From: Vallitalea pronyensis
Lineage (GTDB): Bacteria; Bacillota; Clostridia; Lachnospirales; Vallitaleaceae
DNA: 64,000 nucleotides
Assembly (NCBI RefSeq): GCF_018141445.1
Contig: NZ_CP058649.1
Coordinates: forward strand, 1,073,001-1,137,000
Reading direction: 5' to 3'
The notes beneath the pieces were generated by a model that saw only the letters and a program-made list of their open reading frames with translations, did no database searches and had not been told where the DNA came from. This document shows, in pieces, positions 25,916 to 36,167 of this stretch. The position numbers and the translations under genes are program-made. Position 1 is the stretch's first letter; each line of letters begins with the position of its first letter.

Positions 25916-27730
25916 ATGAAGGGAACAGTCGTATCCACGTGGATTAAAACTTGTAGAAAGCAGTATTCAGATAGTGTCGTTAACGAAGCCCTAGAGGTTG
26001 CTGGATTTAATGCTAATACGACATTTTCGCCTTTAGAAGATGTTGAAGACAATAGAGTGTATAAACTATTTTCAACCATTGCATCTAAAGTGAATGTGGA
26101 TGAAGCGAAGCTTTGGCGCTATATTGGAAAGGATAATATTGTGACGTTTCAACAAGATTATCCAGGGTTTTTTAATCATGAAACCTTGTATCATTTTCTA
26201 AAATCCATGAATGATGTACATAGTATTGTCATGAAAAGATTTAAAGGCGCTAAGCCACCAACATTAGACCTAGTACCCATATCATCTCGCGAAGCAGTAT
26301 TTACCTATCGGTCTGATCGAGGCATGTTTGAATACTTTAGAGGCCTGTTAGAAGGAGCAGCAAGCTATTTTAAAGAAGAAATAAATATTCAAGTTCTGGA
26401 GCAAAAAGACGGTGAACTTAAGTTAAAATTAACTTTCCAAAAGGATATTCAATATAAAAAATCCTTCTTCATGAACAAATTATTTTCATTTGGTTTTATT
26501 AAAAATGTACATGTGAAAATATCCATCTTAACAGCCGTTCTTGTAGCCATCTATATGGATGTGTTGTTTGCATTCACAGATGTTGATAATTCACGTGCTC
26601 TAACAGCAGCAGCTTTATTTGGCGGCAGCTTAATCTGTGTTTACTTTGCCTCTAAGATTCTCTACCGTCCTTACAAAGAAGTCATCAAAGAAATTAATAA
26701 CTTTAGTCAGCGGGATTACAGTGTCTTAGCGAAAATTGAAACCCGTGACCAGTTTGAAGAAATTTTTGACGCCATTAATACCTATAAAACCAATATAAGG
26801 AAAGATTTTGTTGGATTCAAAGGCATGGTGGATGAAATGAACACCTTCAGTAAGAGTTTATCCAACATAGCCTTTAACATGAGCAATACATCCGATGAGA
26901 TATCCGATGTGGTGGAACAGTTGGCAACTGCAGCAGCCAGTCAAGCGGAAGAGACAGAGAGTTCTATCTATACATTAAATGATAATGTGAATCAGATTAA
27001 TAACTTAGCCAGTGAAGAACAAACCAATAAAGGTGAATTAGAATCATCTGTCAGCAAAATAGAGAACAGTTACCAAGAGGTAAAAGTCACCGCAACAGAG
27101 ATTAATAAGTTATTAGAGAGCTTCAAACAAGTACAGGAAAATGGTGTGAACCTGAAAACAAAAGCAGAACAAATCACAGAGATCGTTGCCATGGTATCCT
27201 CTATTTCAGGACAAACCAATCTATTAGCCTTGAATGCATCCATTGAAGCAGCTCGAGCAGGTGAAGCCGGTAAAGGTTTTGCGGTGGTAGCCGATGAAGT
27301 GAGAAATCTATCAGAAGAAACCAATGATGCAGTAGATAAGATAAAACACAATCTGAGTGAATTCGTACTTGAAATTCAGCGTCTTGTAGAAGATGTGGAT
27401 AGCCAGTACAAGATTTTGGTAACTGAAAACAACAGTTTAGGAAAAGCCGTGTCAGCATCAAGTTCAGCTAACAGCAATATCAGTACCGTAGCCGATAAGA
27501 TGATTGAAACGTCAAGAAAGCTGGAAAATGAATCAGAAGCCATGACCAATGTCTTCCAGAACATTGAATCACTAGCAGCCATTGCAGAAGAAAATTCAGC
27601 ATCTGCACAGCAGGTTAGTGCCAATGTAACAGATTATACTGTTCAGATTAAGAACATTACCGATAGTATCTCATCTTTTAAGAATATAACGACAGAATTT
27701 AAAGAAGAAATCTCTAAATATAAGATTTAG
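25916..27730 (+). CDS. H-NOX heme sensor chemoreceptor (methyl-accepting chemotaxis protein)
   Basis: 604 aa gas-sensing chemoreceptor. The N-terminal H-NOX domain (1-185) has proximal heme ligand H102 (NDVHSIV), the Y131-x-S133-x-R135 propionate clamp and P115. Distal residues W9, N74 and Y140 sit at the positions used by the O2-binding H-NOX of Caldanaerobacter (Thermoanaerobacter) tengcongensis. TM1 is about 201-220 and TM2 229-249, then HAMP-like and a cytoplasmic signalling hairpin with [20 protein letters not shown]. The heme domain is cytoplasmic, so it reports intracellular O2 or NO to CheA. AGGAGAGG precedes the ATG. It is monocistronic. Confidence 0.95.
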   Translation: MKGTVVSTWIKTCRKQYSDSVVNEALEVAGFNANTTFSPLEDVEDNRVYKLFSTIASKVNVDEAKLWRYIGKDNIVTFQQDYPGFFNHETLYHFLKSMNDVHSIVMKRFKGAKPPTLDLVPISSREAVFTYRSDRGMFEYFRGLLEGAASYFKEEINIQVLEQKDGELKLKLTFQKDIQYKKSFFMNKLFSFGFIKNVHVKISILTAVLVAIYMDVLFAFTDVDNSRALTAAALFGGSLICVYFASKILYRPYKEVIKEINNFSQRDYSVLAKIETRDQFEEIFDAINTYKTNIRKDFVGFKGMVDEMNTFSKSLSNIAFNMSNTSDEISDVVEQLATAAASQAEETESSIYTLNDNVNQINNLASEEQTNKGELESSVSKIENSYQEVKVTATEINKLLESFKQVQENGVNLKTKAEQITEIVAMVSSISGQTNLLALNASIEAARAGEAGKGFAVVADEVRNLSEETNDAVDKIKHNLSEFVLEIQRLVEDVDSQYKILVTENNSLGKAVSASSSANSNISTVADKMIETSRKLENESEAMTNVFQNIESLAAIAEENSASAQQVSANVTDYTVQIKNITDSISSFKNITTEFKEEISKYKI

Positions 27731-27811
27731 TGACATAACCGTTAGTCATAACATTTTGAGTAAAAGACATTAATTGCTCATAGATGTCATATGTTATAAG
27801 CACTTTTAATT

Positions 27812-27853
27812 ACCTTAGTAGGCTGGTAAATCACCAGTTTACTAAGGTTTTTT
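27812..27853 (+). terminator. Terminator after the chemoreceptor
   Basis: ACCTTAGTA-gg-CTGGT / ACCAG-tt-TACTAAGGT followed by TTTTTT. It is the only clear feature in the 367-base gap up to 28097; the remainder is AT-rich without a convincing promoter. Confidence 0.9.
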
Positions 27854-28097
27854 ATGTCCACAATGTAACATCTTACCCAATAAAAAATAATAATATTTAT
27901 GATCTAAGTTATCATTAGGTAAACCATCGTAAGTTGTTTTATAGGTGATTATAATAGGAAGAAAAGAAATTACATTATCGTTTAACTGTAACTTTTTTTT
28001 AACAATATTTAACACTATTCTGGAATAATCTGTAATATATTACTGCTAGAATAAAAATAGTGTAAATGAGGGTATTTATTTTAGGAAGGGGTTTAAT

Positions 28098-31000
28098 ATG
28101 AAATTATTAGAACGATTGACGAAGATGACAAAGCAACAAAAAATAATAGGGGGTGCCATAGGCAGTATTCTCTTGGTGACTATTATTGTGATAAGTATCA
28201 TGGTAGGGTCAGGTAATCAAAACCAGCCCGTTGATGCAGAAATAGGCATAACCCATGATGGGGAAAATAGACCAGAAGACACCATAAAGGATGACCATCA
28301 TGTCTATAAGGATATGGTCATGGAAGTAGAATCCATGGTCAATACGGAGTATGGTATGGTAACAAAACCTACATTCAAGATTACGTCCAATGTGCCCATG
28401 AAGGAAAGCGCAATTAAAAAACAGCTTCGATTAAGTCCAAGCAAGGATTACAGCTTAGAAAAGGTTAATGATAAAGCTTACATTGTATCTGTTAAGGAAG
28501 CTTACAACCATAATGAAATTGTTAAATTAACCTATGAAAATGGGGAAGAGACCAAAGGATGGGCCTTCCAAACAGAAAAAGCTTTTATGGTTGCCTCAAC
28601 ACATCCAGCAGATCAAGGTGAGTATGTCCCAATCGATAGCGGTATAGAATGTTTTTTTACAAAGGACCTTGATGGAAAGAAAATAGATGACTATTTTATT
28701 ATACAGCCAGCAGTAACAGGGAACTTTCAATACCATGAAAATAAGGTTATCTTTGTACCAGATATACACCTGGAAAAGGATATAGACTATACCATCACCA
28801 TTAAAAAAGGGTATAGTAACGGCGTAGAAACCCTTGAACAAGATTACGTCTTTTCTTTTCACACCAACCGTTATGCGTCAAAAAGTCCAACCATTAATCT
28901 TCGAGGGTCTGTTGGTAACATGACGTTTTTTCATCCTGATACGCCACAAGTATTAGCGTGTTACTTTGGTGATGCTAAAGGTGAAGTGGTGGATATAACA
29001 GTCTATAAGTTTGGTGATGAACAAGCATTTATTAAAGGCTATGAGCAACATGATACCATGTCCATGCAAGAGTACGTCAACACCATGAAAACGGAAAAAC
29101 ACAGCTATCAAATAGAAGTGAAGCATCATGATCACAACCATTACTTAGAATTACAGCAGATGGAAAAAGGCTATTACTTTTTAACCGTAAAATATGAAAA
29201 TTCCATGGACCGTATGTTCATTCAAGTATCACCTTTCAATGGGTATACAGCGGTGGATAAAGATAAATTCCTTGTTTGGATGGTTGACAGTACCCATAGT
29301 AGTCCGGTGATGGATGCAAAAGTTATCGTTAATGGGGAACATCTGGGGAAAACCAATAAGGATGGTCTTGCCATCATCCATAAGAGTCTTAATCAAGAAG
29401 CCACATCTTGGATTACATTGCAAGCCAATAATGAACCACCATTATACTTGCCAACAGACGTGAGCAAGCATGAGCCAAATTATCGTTCTTTATACTGGTC
29501 TTATCTGTATTTTGACCGGGGGCTATACCTGCCTACAGATGACATTCAAATTTTTGGATTTGCTCAGAGAAGAGATGGTAAGGCTATAGAGCAAGTGAAA
29601 ATTCAAATTGAAAATAATGACGGTAGACTAATAGAGGAAAAAGAAGTAACTTTATCGGATATAGGTACGTATCAAACGGAATTTCACTTGGATAACTATT
29701 TGAAAAGCTATGTGTACGTGATCGTATTAATGGATAATCAAGAAATAAAAAGACAATATTTACGCATAGCAGACTTTAAAAAGCCAGTAATCCGCCTTAG
29801 TACCCATTTGGATAAAGATTATATCATGATGGGTGATACCGTTAAGTATACAGCTGACGCAACATTCTATGAAGGAACACCGGCTGCCCATGCAGACATT
29901 CAACTAAGAGGCAGAGGCTTTTTTAAAACAAATGAATCCCATGAAACATGTGATGCCAAGGGCCATAAGGAATTAATATTGACGCCTAGTCTCACTACCA
30001 GCGATTGGCGACCATCTTATGCTAGAATTAGTACTCAATATGCAGGCCTTGAACAGGTCTATGTTGAAGATTATACAGGGCTGATTGTCTTTCCAAGAGA
30101 TATCATGGTAGAAGGTGAGGTTAAGAAAAAATCCGATGAATCCATGGCGATTCATGTGGCCATTCATCAGATTAATCTTGATGGTTTTCAAGGAAAAACT
30201 TATCAATATGAAGATTATCGAGGGGATAAAATATCAGGGCAACCTGTTTCCATTGATATTGTTGAGACATATTATGAGAAGATTTATCAAGGTAAAGGCT
30301 ACGATTATATAAGTAAAGTTTCCTATGATGTGTACGATTACAAATGGCACGAAAATACAGTTAAAACAATCACGGGTACAACAGATGATGATGGGCATTT
30401 AACAGTCAGTTATGATAAGGTATTACCTGAAAGAGGATATAAGATACTTCTCAACACACAAGATAGTAAGGGGCGTAACATACAGGAAAAGATGTATTAT
30501 TCCAAAGCTTCTAACCATTATCAAGATTATCACATGAGAGGTTACACATGCCATTTGGATCAAATACGTTACAAAAAGAATCAGCCCATGCAGATGGATA
30601 TTCGACAAGGATTTGTTCCTATAACAGAAGAAAGAGAACATGATCAAGTACTCTATTTTATCTGTCAAGACGGTATCATGGATTATGGTATAACCGATAA
30701 AACAACCACCACAATCCCTTACCATAGCAAATATGTGCCCAATGCTGAATTACATGCCATCTATTTTGATGGAAACTCCCTTCATCAAGCAGGTCATACA
30801 ATCATACAGTATGATTACGAAGATGAAGCATTAGCTATACAGATCGAGACAGACAAACAGAACTATAAACCAGGGGATCAAGCAAATGTGACAGTCAAGG
30901 TAACAGATAAAGATCAGAAACCTGTTCAAGGGGATGTAAACGTCAACATTGTTGACGAGGCTTTCCTTGCGCTGTATGAAGATACAAGCGATGTCCTCTA

Positions 31001-32957
31001 TAACTTATATAGTTCTGTCTATCGATCAGGCTTATTAGGTGAATACCTAGGTGCATATAATAACACTTATGGTGATGGGGGGCCTGAACGAGGTGGAGAA
31101 GGGGAAGCTGATTTTATTCGAAGTGACTTCAAAAATACAGCAGACTTTATAACCATAACCACCAATGCCAAGGGGATAGGTGAAGCATCGTTTACCATAC
31201 CAGATAATTTAACCAGCTGGCGTATTACGTGTACGGCTATGGATAAGCAGTTGAGAGCCGGTAAAGAGAAATATAATATTACGACCACACTACCATTTTT
31301 TGTATCGTCTATTATCAATAATCACTATCTAAAAGGTGACGTTATAGAAGCTACAGTAAAAACAGCAGGTGCTCATGTAACCCAAGAGAACGAAGTGACA
31401 TTTACAGCCATTGTTAAGAATGAAAAGGGAGAATCCAATAAGGTAGTCACCACAGGAAAAGGTTATCAATACGTAAATCTACCCATAGGTGAGCTGCCAG
31501 TGGGTCAATATACCATCACCATCATCGGTGAATCTGGCGCTTACAAAGACGGTGAATCCTATGAGGTTGATGTTGTGGAGAGCTTCCATTATTTTGATAT
31601 GACTTTGGAAGAGGATTTAACAAAGGATATGCAGATTGTTAGTAATGGGCAAGATGTACAACTTAGGTTTTTTAATGAAGACGTGTATAAGCATTATAGT
31701 GGGCTTATGTCTATTTACAATAGAGGCAGTAACCATAGAAATGATATGAAAGTAATTGCCCATGCTGCTGGTGAAACCTTGAATAAATTGTATTCGTGTG
31801 ACCTGACATTAGCTAAGGAACCTGATGATATCATGAGGCATTCTGGTCTATACGGTGGGTTCGATTATGGTGAAGCAAGTGCAGTGACCACTGCTGAATT
31901 AGTATCCATAGGATACGTAGAGAATAAAGAACGTCAGATTAAGGGGTTAATGAAAGCTGCTATGAATGAGAAAGCAACAACAGAAGAAAATGCAGCTGCT
32001 TTATGGGGGCTTACCCTATTAGGTGAACCCATTCTATTTGATGTAATCGAAATGTATGAGCTATATCAAGATAAACCCATTACCCTAGAGTCCTTATACC
32101 TTATGCATGCATTACTGGATATTGGAGAAATGGAGAAGGGCAGAAATATCTATGATAAAGCGAAGAAACAATTAAAAAAACAGGGTGATGTATTGTACAT
32201 GGATGGTGAGAAATATAAAGTAAAGTTTACAGCTATGATGATGATAGGGGCATTAAAACTTGATCATATGGAGGATGCAGAAGCCATGTATCTTTACTTA
32301 AAAGGCACACAAGATGTATTTTACCCAACCCTTGCTGAAAGACTATACTACTTACAGCATACCATCCCAAAATCCACAACAGTGGCGTTCACTTATGTTA
32401 TTGCAGGTGAAGAAGAGACCATTACCATGGACTATCATGATTATTATGAATTAAACCTAACCCCAGAGGATGCATCCCTTATCAAGTTCTTCGATATTCA
32501 AGGGAAAATCAAAGTAGAAAAATCCTTTACAGGTCAGGTGAAAGATATTGATAAAACAGACCGTTATAGCATAACACGTTGGTACACCAAGGAAACATCA
32601 GGCGAAGAGATACAACAAGGAGAAATCATGACAGTGCATATAAAAGTGGAAGTCCATGATCCGTATCTAAAATATTTTAACATAGAAGATATGTTACCAG
32701 CAGGGTTTACTTATTTAGGACATTCCACCATTAAGCCCTATGGATATGTTTGGATAGAGGATGAAGTGCATCGTACTCATATACATGTCTATTCCCATAG
32801 TGGCGACACAGAAGATACGGGATTAAGCAGTTTTGAAATCACATATAAGGCGAAAGCGATTCTGGCAGGAGAATATACAGCAGAACCCGTGGTAATTCGA
32901 GATAATGATTATAATGAGGCATCTTATAGTGAGCCCAATAGGGTTAAGGTATACTAA
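28098..32957 (+). CDS. Bacterial alpha-2-macroglobulin family protein without thioester
   Basis: 1619 aa, N-terminally anchored (TM about 17-37: GGAIGSILLVTIIVISIMVG). Ig-like and MG-type domains follow, with the landmark YLYFDRGLYLPTDDIQIFG (equivalent of the DRGLYRPGE box), MG domains, and the central A2M box ITTNAKGIGEASFTIPDNLT-SWRIT. A helical toroid-like domain (SGLYGGFDYGEASAVTTAEL) holds the place of the thioester domain, but no CxEQ motif is visible, so covalent protease trapping is not expected. Family members protect the cell surface from proteases. It is followed after 16 nt by a MEMO lipoprotein instead of the usual PBP1C partner. Confidence 0.88.
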   Translation: MKLLERLTKMTKQQKIIGGAIGSILLVTIIVISIMVGSGNQNQPVDAEIGITHDGENRPEDTIKDDHHVYKDMVMEVESMVNTEYGMVTKPTFKITSNVPMKESAIKKQLRLSPSKDYSLEKVNDKAYIVSVKEAYNHNEIVKLTYENGEETKGWAFQTEKAFMVASTHPADQGEYVPIDSGIECFFTKDLDGKKIDDYFIIQPAVTGNFQYHENKVIFVPDIHLEKDIDYTITIKKGYSNGVETLEQDYVFSFHTNRYASKSPTINLRGSVGNMTFFHPDTPQVLACYFGDAKGEVVDITVYKFGDEQAFIKGYEQHDTMSMQEYVNTMKTEKHSYQIEVKHHDHNHYLELQQMEKGYYFLTVKYENSMDRMFIQVSPFNGYTAVDKDKFLVWMVDSTHSSPVMDAKVIVNGEHLGKTNKDGLAIIHKSLNQEATSWITLQANNEPPLYLPTDVSKHEPNYRSLYWSYLYFDRGLYLPTDDIQIFGFAQRRDGKAIEQVKIQIENNDGRLIEEKEVTLSDIGTYQTEFHLDNYLKSYVYVIVLMDNQEIKRQYLRIADFKKPVIRLSTHLDKDYIMMGDTVKYTADATFYEGTPAAHADIQLRGRGFFKTNESHETCDAKGHKELILTPSLTTSDWRPSYARISTQYAGLEQVYVEDYTGLIVFPRDIMVEGEVKKKSDESMAIHVAIHQINLDGFQGKTYQYEDYRGDKISGQPVSIDIVETYYEKIYQGKGYDYISKVSYDVYDYKWHENTVKTITGTTDDDGHLTVSYDKVLPERGYKILLNTQDSKGRNIQEKMYYSKASNHYQDYHMRGYTCHLDQIRYKKNQPMQMDIRQGFVPITEEREHDQVLYFICQDGIMDYGITDKTTTTIPYHSKYVPNAELHAIYFDGNSLHQAGHTIIQYDYEDEALAIQIETDKQNYKPGDQANVTVKVTDKDQKPVQGDVNVNIVDEAFLALYEDTSDVLYNLYSSVYRSGLLGEYLGAYNNTYGDGGPERGGEGEADFIRSDFKNTADFITITTNAKGIGEASFTIPDNLTSWRITCTAMDKQLRAGKEKYNITTTLPFFVSSIINNHYLKGDVIEATVKTAGAHVTQENEVTFTAIVKNEKGESNKVVTTGKGYQYVNLPIGELPVGQYTITIIGESGAYKDGESYEVDVVESFHYFDMTLEEDLTKDMQIVSNGQDVQLRFFNEDVYKHYSGLMSIYNRGSNHRNDMKVIAHAAGETLNKLYSCDLTLAKEPDDIMRHSGLYGGFDYGEASAVTTAELVSIGYVENKERQIKGLMKAAMNEKATTEENAAALWGLTLLGEPILFDVIEMYELYQDKPITLESLYLMHALLDIGEMEKGRNIYDKAKKQLKKQGDVLYMDGEKYKVKFTAMMMIGALKLDHMEDAEAMYLYLKGTQDVFYPTLAERLYYLQHTIPKSTTVAFTYVIAGEEETITMDYHDYYELNLTPEDASLIKFFDIQGKIKVEKSFTGQVKDIDKTDRYSITRWYTKETSGEEIQQGEIMTVHIKVEVHDPYLKYFNIEDMLPAGFTYLGHSTIKPYGYVWIEDEVHRTHIHVYSHSGDTEDTGLSSFEITYKAKAILAGEYTAEPVVIRDNDYNEASYSEPNRVKVY

Positions 32958-32973
32958 TGAGGGGGATTTCCAT

Positions 32974-33954
32974 ATGATAAAAGCTAGTTTGAAGTGGCTG
33001 TTAATAGGTGTCCTTATCATGCTACCAGTAGGATGTCAACAAAAAGGGAATGACTTCCATACAGCAGATACTAATCAAGAACGTCTGCATATCAATCAGC
33101 CCCAAAAGACCTTTCGTGTGAAAAAAGTGGTCACTAATCCGCCAATAGAAAGTCTTCTGCCAAAGTTAGACAGCAAGCGGTTTATTAATGAACAAATATG
33201 GTTGGATTCCTTCAAGAAAGACTTAGCCTATGAACCAGAAGGAGAGATTATTGCAACTATTCTTCCACATCATGACGTAGCTTGTGACTACTTAACGTCC
33301 TTTTATCAAACGGCTTCTAAGACAAAAACGGAAGAACCTGAACTTATCCTATTAATTAGTCCTAACCATGAAGGTGATGGACCAAGGTTTCAGATAGGAG
33401 CCTTTGATTTTATCACCCATTCAGGTATGATTTACAGTGATGGGGATAGCATTAATACATTGGTTGAGCATCCACTGATTCATGAAGGCATCACATCCGT
33501 CTTTGAAAAAGAACATGGTATTGGCATACACATGAACTATATCCATCATTATTTTAAAGAAGCAAAAGTCATTGCTTGTATAATTGGTGAAACAAGAACC
33601 CATGAAGGTATTGAGGAAGTGGCAGAACAACTGATAGCATCCATACAGAATAAAAAGGTACTCCTTATTGCATCCATTGATTTTTCGCATTACTTAACGC
33701 TAGAAGAAGCCAATGAGAAAGATGCCTATACAAGGCAGTTGATTCTTTCATCAGATACACAAGCCATGAGCAGTCTAAGCAATGATTACATTGATTCACC
33801 ATCCTCTTATGGATTGCTCATCACATTGCTTCAAAAACTGGAAGAAGACTATACTTGTACCATTATTAATCATGGTAACACAGCCACCATATCAGGCAAT
33901 CTGGAGATGAAAGAAACCACCAGCTATTTTCAAGTTTCTTATACAAGGAAATAA
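32974..33954 (+). CDS. MEMO-family (AmmeMemoRadiSam B) lipoprotein
   Basis: 326 aa. The signal peptide ends in the lipobox PVGC (C21), so the protein is tethered outside the cell. The body matches the MEMO1/AMMECR-associated fold related to class III dioxygenases: ILPHHDVACDY, LLISPNHEGDG, IHMNYIHHYF and ASIDFSHYL supply the clustered His residues of the metal pocket. Most MEMO proteins are cytoplasmic, so the export signal is notable. It is probably co-transcribed with the A2M gene, and no AMMECR1 or radical SAM partner is adjacent. Enzymatic activity is unknown. Confidence 0.85.
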   Translation: MIKASLKWLLIGVLIMLPVGCQQKGNDFHTADTNQERLHINQPQKTFRVKKVVTNPPIESLLPKLDSKRFINEQIWLDSFKKDLAYEPEGEIIATILPHHDVACDYLTSFYQTASKTKTEEPELILLISPNHEGDGPRFQIGAFDFITHSGMIYSDGDSINTLVEHPLIHEGITSVFEKEHGIGIHMNYIHHYFKEAKVIACIIGETRTHEGIEEVAEQLIASIQNKKVLLIASIDFSHYLTLEEANEKDAYTRQLILSSDTQAMSSLSNDYIDSPSSYGLLITLLQKLEEDYTCTIINHGNTATISGNLEMKETTSYFQVSYTRK

Positions 33955-34001
33955 AGTCCGATGATTAAGTATTGATAGAGTAGTATTAACAAAGAATCAA
34001 T

Positions 34002-34043
34002 AAAACCAACCCAGCAGATTTAAATCTAACGGGTTGGTTTTTA
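34002..34043 (+). terminator. Terminator after the A2M/MEMO operon
   Basis: Long stem AAAACCAACCC (34002-34012) / GGGTTGGTTTT (34031-34041) with an internal AGATTTAAATCT palindrome in the loop and a short T-tract. It could also serve the convergent minus-strand gene. Confidence 0.88.
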
Positions 34044-34087
34044 TTAAGGCAATATTGTAATGGATTTTTTGGACTTACAAATATTCA

Positions 34088-34489
34088 TCATTGTAGTGCA
34101 AAATCATTATCATCAAAAATCCTAAATAAAGTCCTATAAAATGATGTGTTTATCTTACAATACATTCCGTGTTCATTATTTAACTTAATCATATTTCTAG
34201 AATCTTGTGTTGCGTATATTACTTGTAATAGCTTGTTATCATGATAAAATTCTATCCTTATAAAAAAGATAGATTTAATTTTTGAAAGTGATGGCTTTAT
34301 TAATGCTGGTTTGCCAATTGCCCAATTCAGTTTATGTACATCCTTTTGACTTAATGCTAGCTTTTCGGCGGTCAATTCATTAACGATGATTATTTTGTTC
34401 GTTTGAAAGGTAAAAAAGGGTTTGAAAAATATAATATACATGAACACCACAAGGATAATCAAAACGACAAAGATTATCTTCTTTTTAAT
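34088..34489 (-). CDS. Small membrane-anchored unknown protein with probable AUU start
   Basis: 133 aa if started at ATT 34489-34487. The frame has no ATG, GTG or TTG upstream of TTG 34462. ATT sits 7 nt after a perfect AGGGGG (34502-34497), and starting there yields MKKKIIFVVLIILVVF, a classical basic-plus-hydrophobic membrane anchor that the TTG start would cut in half. The rest is a soluble extracytoplasmic domain of no recognised family (ELTAEKLALSQKDVHKLNW). It is convergent with the A2M operon and divergent from the ars operon. Confidence 0.6.
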   Translation of the reverse strand: MKKKIIFVVLIILVVFMYIIFFKPFFTFQTNKIIIVNELTAEKLALSQKDVHKLNWAIGKPALIKPSLSKIKSIFFIRIEFYHDNKLLQVIYATQDSRNMIKLNNEHGMYCKINTSFYRTLFRIFDDNDFALQ

Positions 34490-34605
34490 AAAATCACCCC
34501 CTGAAATTTTATAAATTCATCCTATAGTTTTTATGAATGATTGTCAATATAAATATTTTTTTCACACCACTATTGTAAAAAATAAGTAAAATGCACATCA
34601 TAATA

Positions 34606-34634
34606 TTGACAAAGAACATGGAATGAGTTAGTAT
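34606..34634 (+). promoter_or_regulatory. Promoter of the ars operon
   Basis: TTGACA (34606-34611), 17-nt spacer, TAGTAT (34629-34634), 42 bases ahead of the arsR start codon. ArsR is expected to bind over this region and release it on arsenite; I could not single out the operator dyad. Confidence 0.65.
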
Positions 34635-34676
34635 ATGAGTATAATCAAATATAGTAATACGGGAGGCGGTTTACCA

Positions 34677-35060
34677 ATGATTATTGTGAACATGTTCAAA
34701 TCACTAAGTGACGAAAATAGATTGCGTATTATGAATTTGTTAATTAGAGATGAGTTGTGTGTATGTGAAATTGAAGTGATATTAGAACTCAGTCAAAGTA
34801 ATGTATCCAGACATCTTAATAAACTGAAAAGCGATAAGATGATTGATTTTCATAAAAAAGCCCAATGGGTTCATTATTTTGCCAGCGATTATCTGAAAAA
34901 AGACAAAGCAAATCTCTATCAACTTTTACAAGAGGAAACGGAAAAGATACCACAATGTATGGAAGATGTACGAAGGCTGAATGCTTACAAAGATAGTCAC
35001 CTTACATGCGAATCCATTCGTCAAGATAAAGAAGCAGTATGGGAGATTATTAGAAAATAG
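34677..35060 (+). CDS. arsR: ArsR-family arsenite-responsive repressor
   Basis: 127 aa winged-helix repressor. The metalloid site is the ELCVCE motif (C28, C30) at the start of the recognition region ELSQSNVSRHLNKL, the classical ArsR As(III)/Sb(III) type. The ATG at 34677 lies behind GGGAGG; the upstream ATG at 34635 has no such site. It heads the arsR-acr3-arsC operon and probably represses it. Confidence 0.93.
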   Translation: MIIVNMFKSLSDENRLRIMNLLIRDELCVCEIEVILELSQSNVSRHLNKLKSDKMIDFHKKAQWVHYFASDYLKKDKANLYQLLQEETEKIPQCMEDVRRLNAYKDSHLTCESIRQDKEAVWEIIRK

Positions 35061-35093
35061 ATAATCGTAAATAGTGCAAATAAAGGAGGAGAC

Positions 35094-36167
35094 ATGAAAA
35101 AATCTAACACAGAAAGTCAACCAGGCATTAGTTTTTTTGAGAAGTATTTAACCCTTTGGATTGCTGTATGTATTGTTTTAGGCGTTGCTATTGGGCAATT
35201 AGCACCTATTGTTCCGAATACCTTAAGTAAATTTGAGTATGCCCATGTATCCATTCCCATTGCCATCTTAATATGGCTTATGATTTACCCCATGATGTTA
35301 AAAATCGATTTTACCAGTATTGTCCACGTCACCAAAAGACCAAAAGGTTTAACAGTTACGTGTGTGACCAATTGGCTCATTAAACCGTTTACCATGTATG
35401 TGATCGCTTGGTTCTTCTTTAAGGTTGTTTTTAAGAATTACATAGGTGATGACCTTGGCACAGATTATTTAGCAGGAGCGGTTTTATTAGGTGCAGCACC
35501 TTGTACCGCCATGGTTTTTGTATGGAGTCATTTAACGAAAGGTAATCCTGCGTATACCTTGGTTCAAGTAGCCATTAATGATCTGATTTTACTTTTTGCT
35601 TTTACGCCCATTGTGGCATTATTACTAGGTATATCGGACATAACAGTGCCTTATGATACCTTATTTTTATCCATTGTATTATTCATTATTATACCACTGG
35701 TTGCGGGTTTTGTATCCAGACAGTATATTATTAAGAAGAAATCCCGCGATTATTTGGAATATGTCTTTATTAAAAAGTTTTCCAATATAACCATTGTAGG
35801 CTTGCTCTTAACACTGATTATTATCTTTTCATTCCAAGGCGAAACCATCCTACAGAATCCTCTGCATATAGGGTTAATTGCCATACCCCTCATTATTCAG
35901 ACCTTTCTCATCTTTTTTATTGCTTATGGATGGGCAAAAGCTTGGAAATTACCTCATGAAATCGCAGCACCAGCAGGTATGATTGGGGCAAGTAATTTCT
36001 TTGAACTTGCTGTAGCAGTAGCCATATCTCTTTTTGGATTACAGTCAGGTGCAACGTTAGCAACGGTAGTTGGGGTTCTTGTAGAAGTACCAGTTATGCT
36101 AACACTTGTACGTATTGCGAATAAAACAAAACATAGGTTCAATCACGAAGGAGGAACACCCACATGA
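35094..36167 (+). CDS. acr3: Acr3-type arsenite efflux permease
   Basis: 357 aa membrane protein with about ten helices that exports As(OH)3. Signature regions are FEKYLTLWIAVCIVLGVAIG at the N-terminus, IPIAILIWLMIYPMMLKIDF and GAAPCTAMVFVWSHLTKGN. C137 is the cysteine equivalent to the one required in characterised Acr3 proteins. AAAGGAGGAG precedes the ATG. The gene overlaps arsC by 4 nt (ATGA). Confidence 0.95.
   Translation: MKKSNTESQPGISFFEKYLTLWIAVCIVLGVAIGQLAPIVPNTLSKFEYAHVSIPIAILIWLMIYPMMLKIDFTSIVHVTKRPKGLTVTCVTNWLIKPFTMYVIAWFFFKVVFKNYIGDDLGTDYLAGAVLLGAAPCTAMVFVWSHLTKGNPAYTLVQVAINDLILLFAFTPIVALLLGISDITVPYDTLFLSIVLFIIIPLVAGFVSRQYIIKKKSRDYLEYVFIKKFSNITIVGLLLTLIIIFSFQGETILQNPLHIGLIAIPLIIQTFLIFFIAYGWAKAWKLPHEIAAPAGMIGASNFFELAVAVAISLFGLQSGATLATVVGVLVEVPVMLTLVRIANKTKHRFNHEGGTPT

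Noticed and set aside
34088..34462. TTG start for the minus-strand membrane protein
   Set aside because: It would cut the membrane anchor in half and lacks a Shine-Dalgarno site; the ATT start 27 nt upstream fits better.
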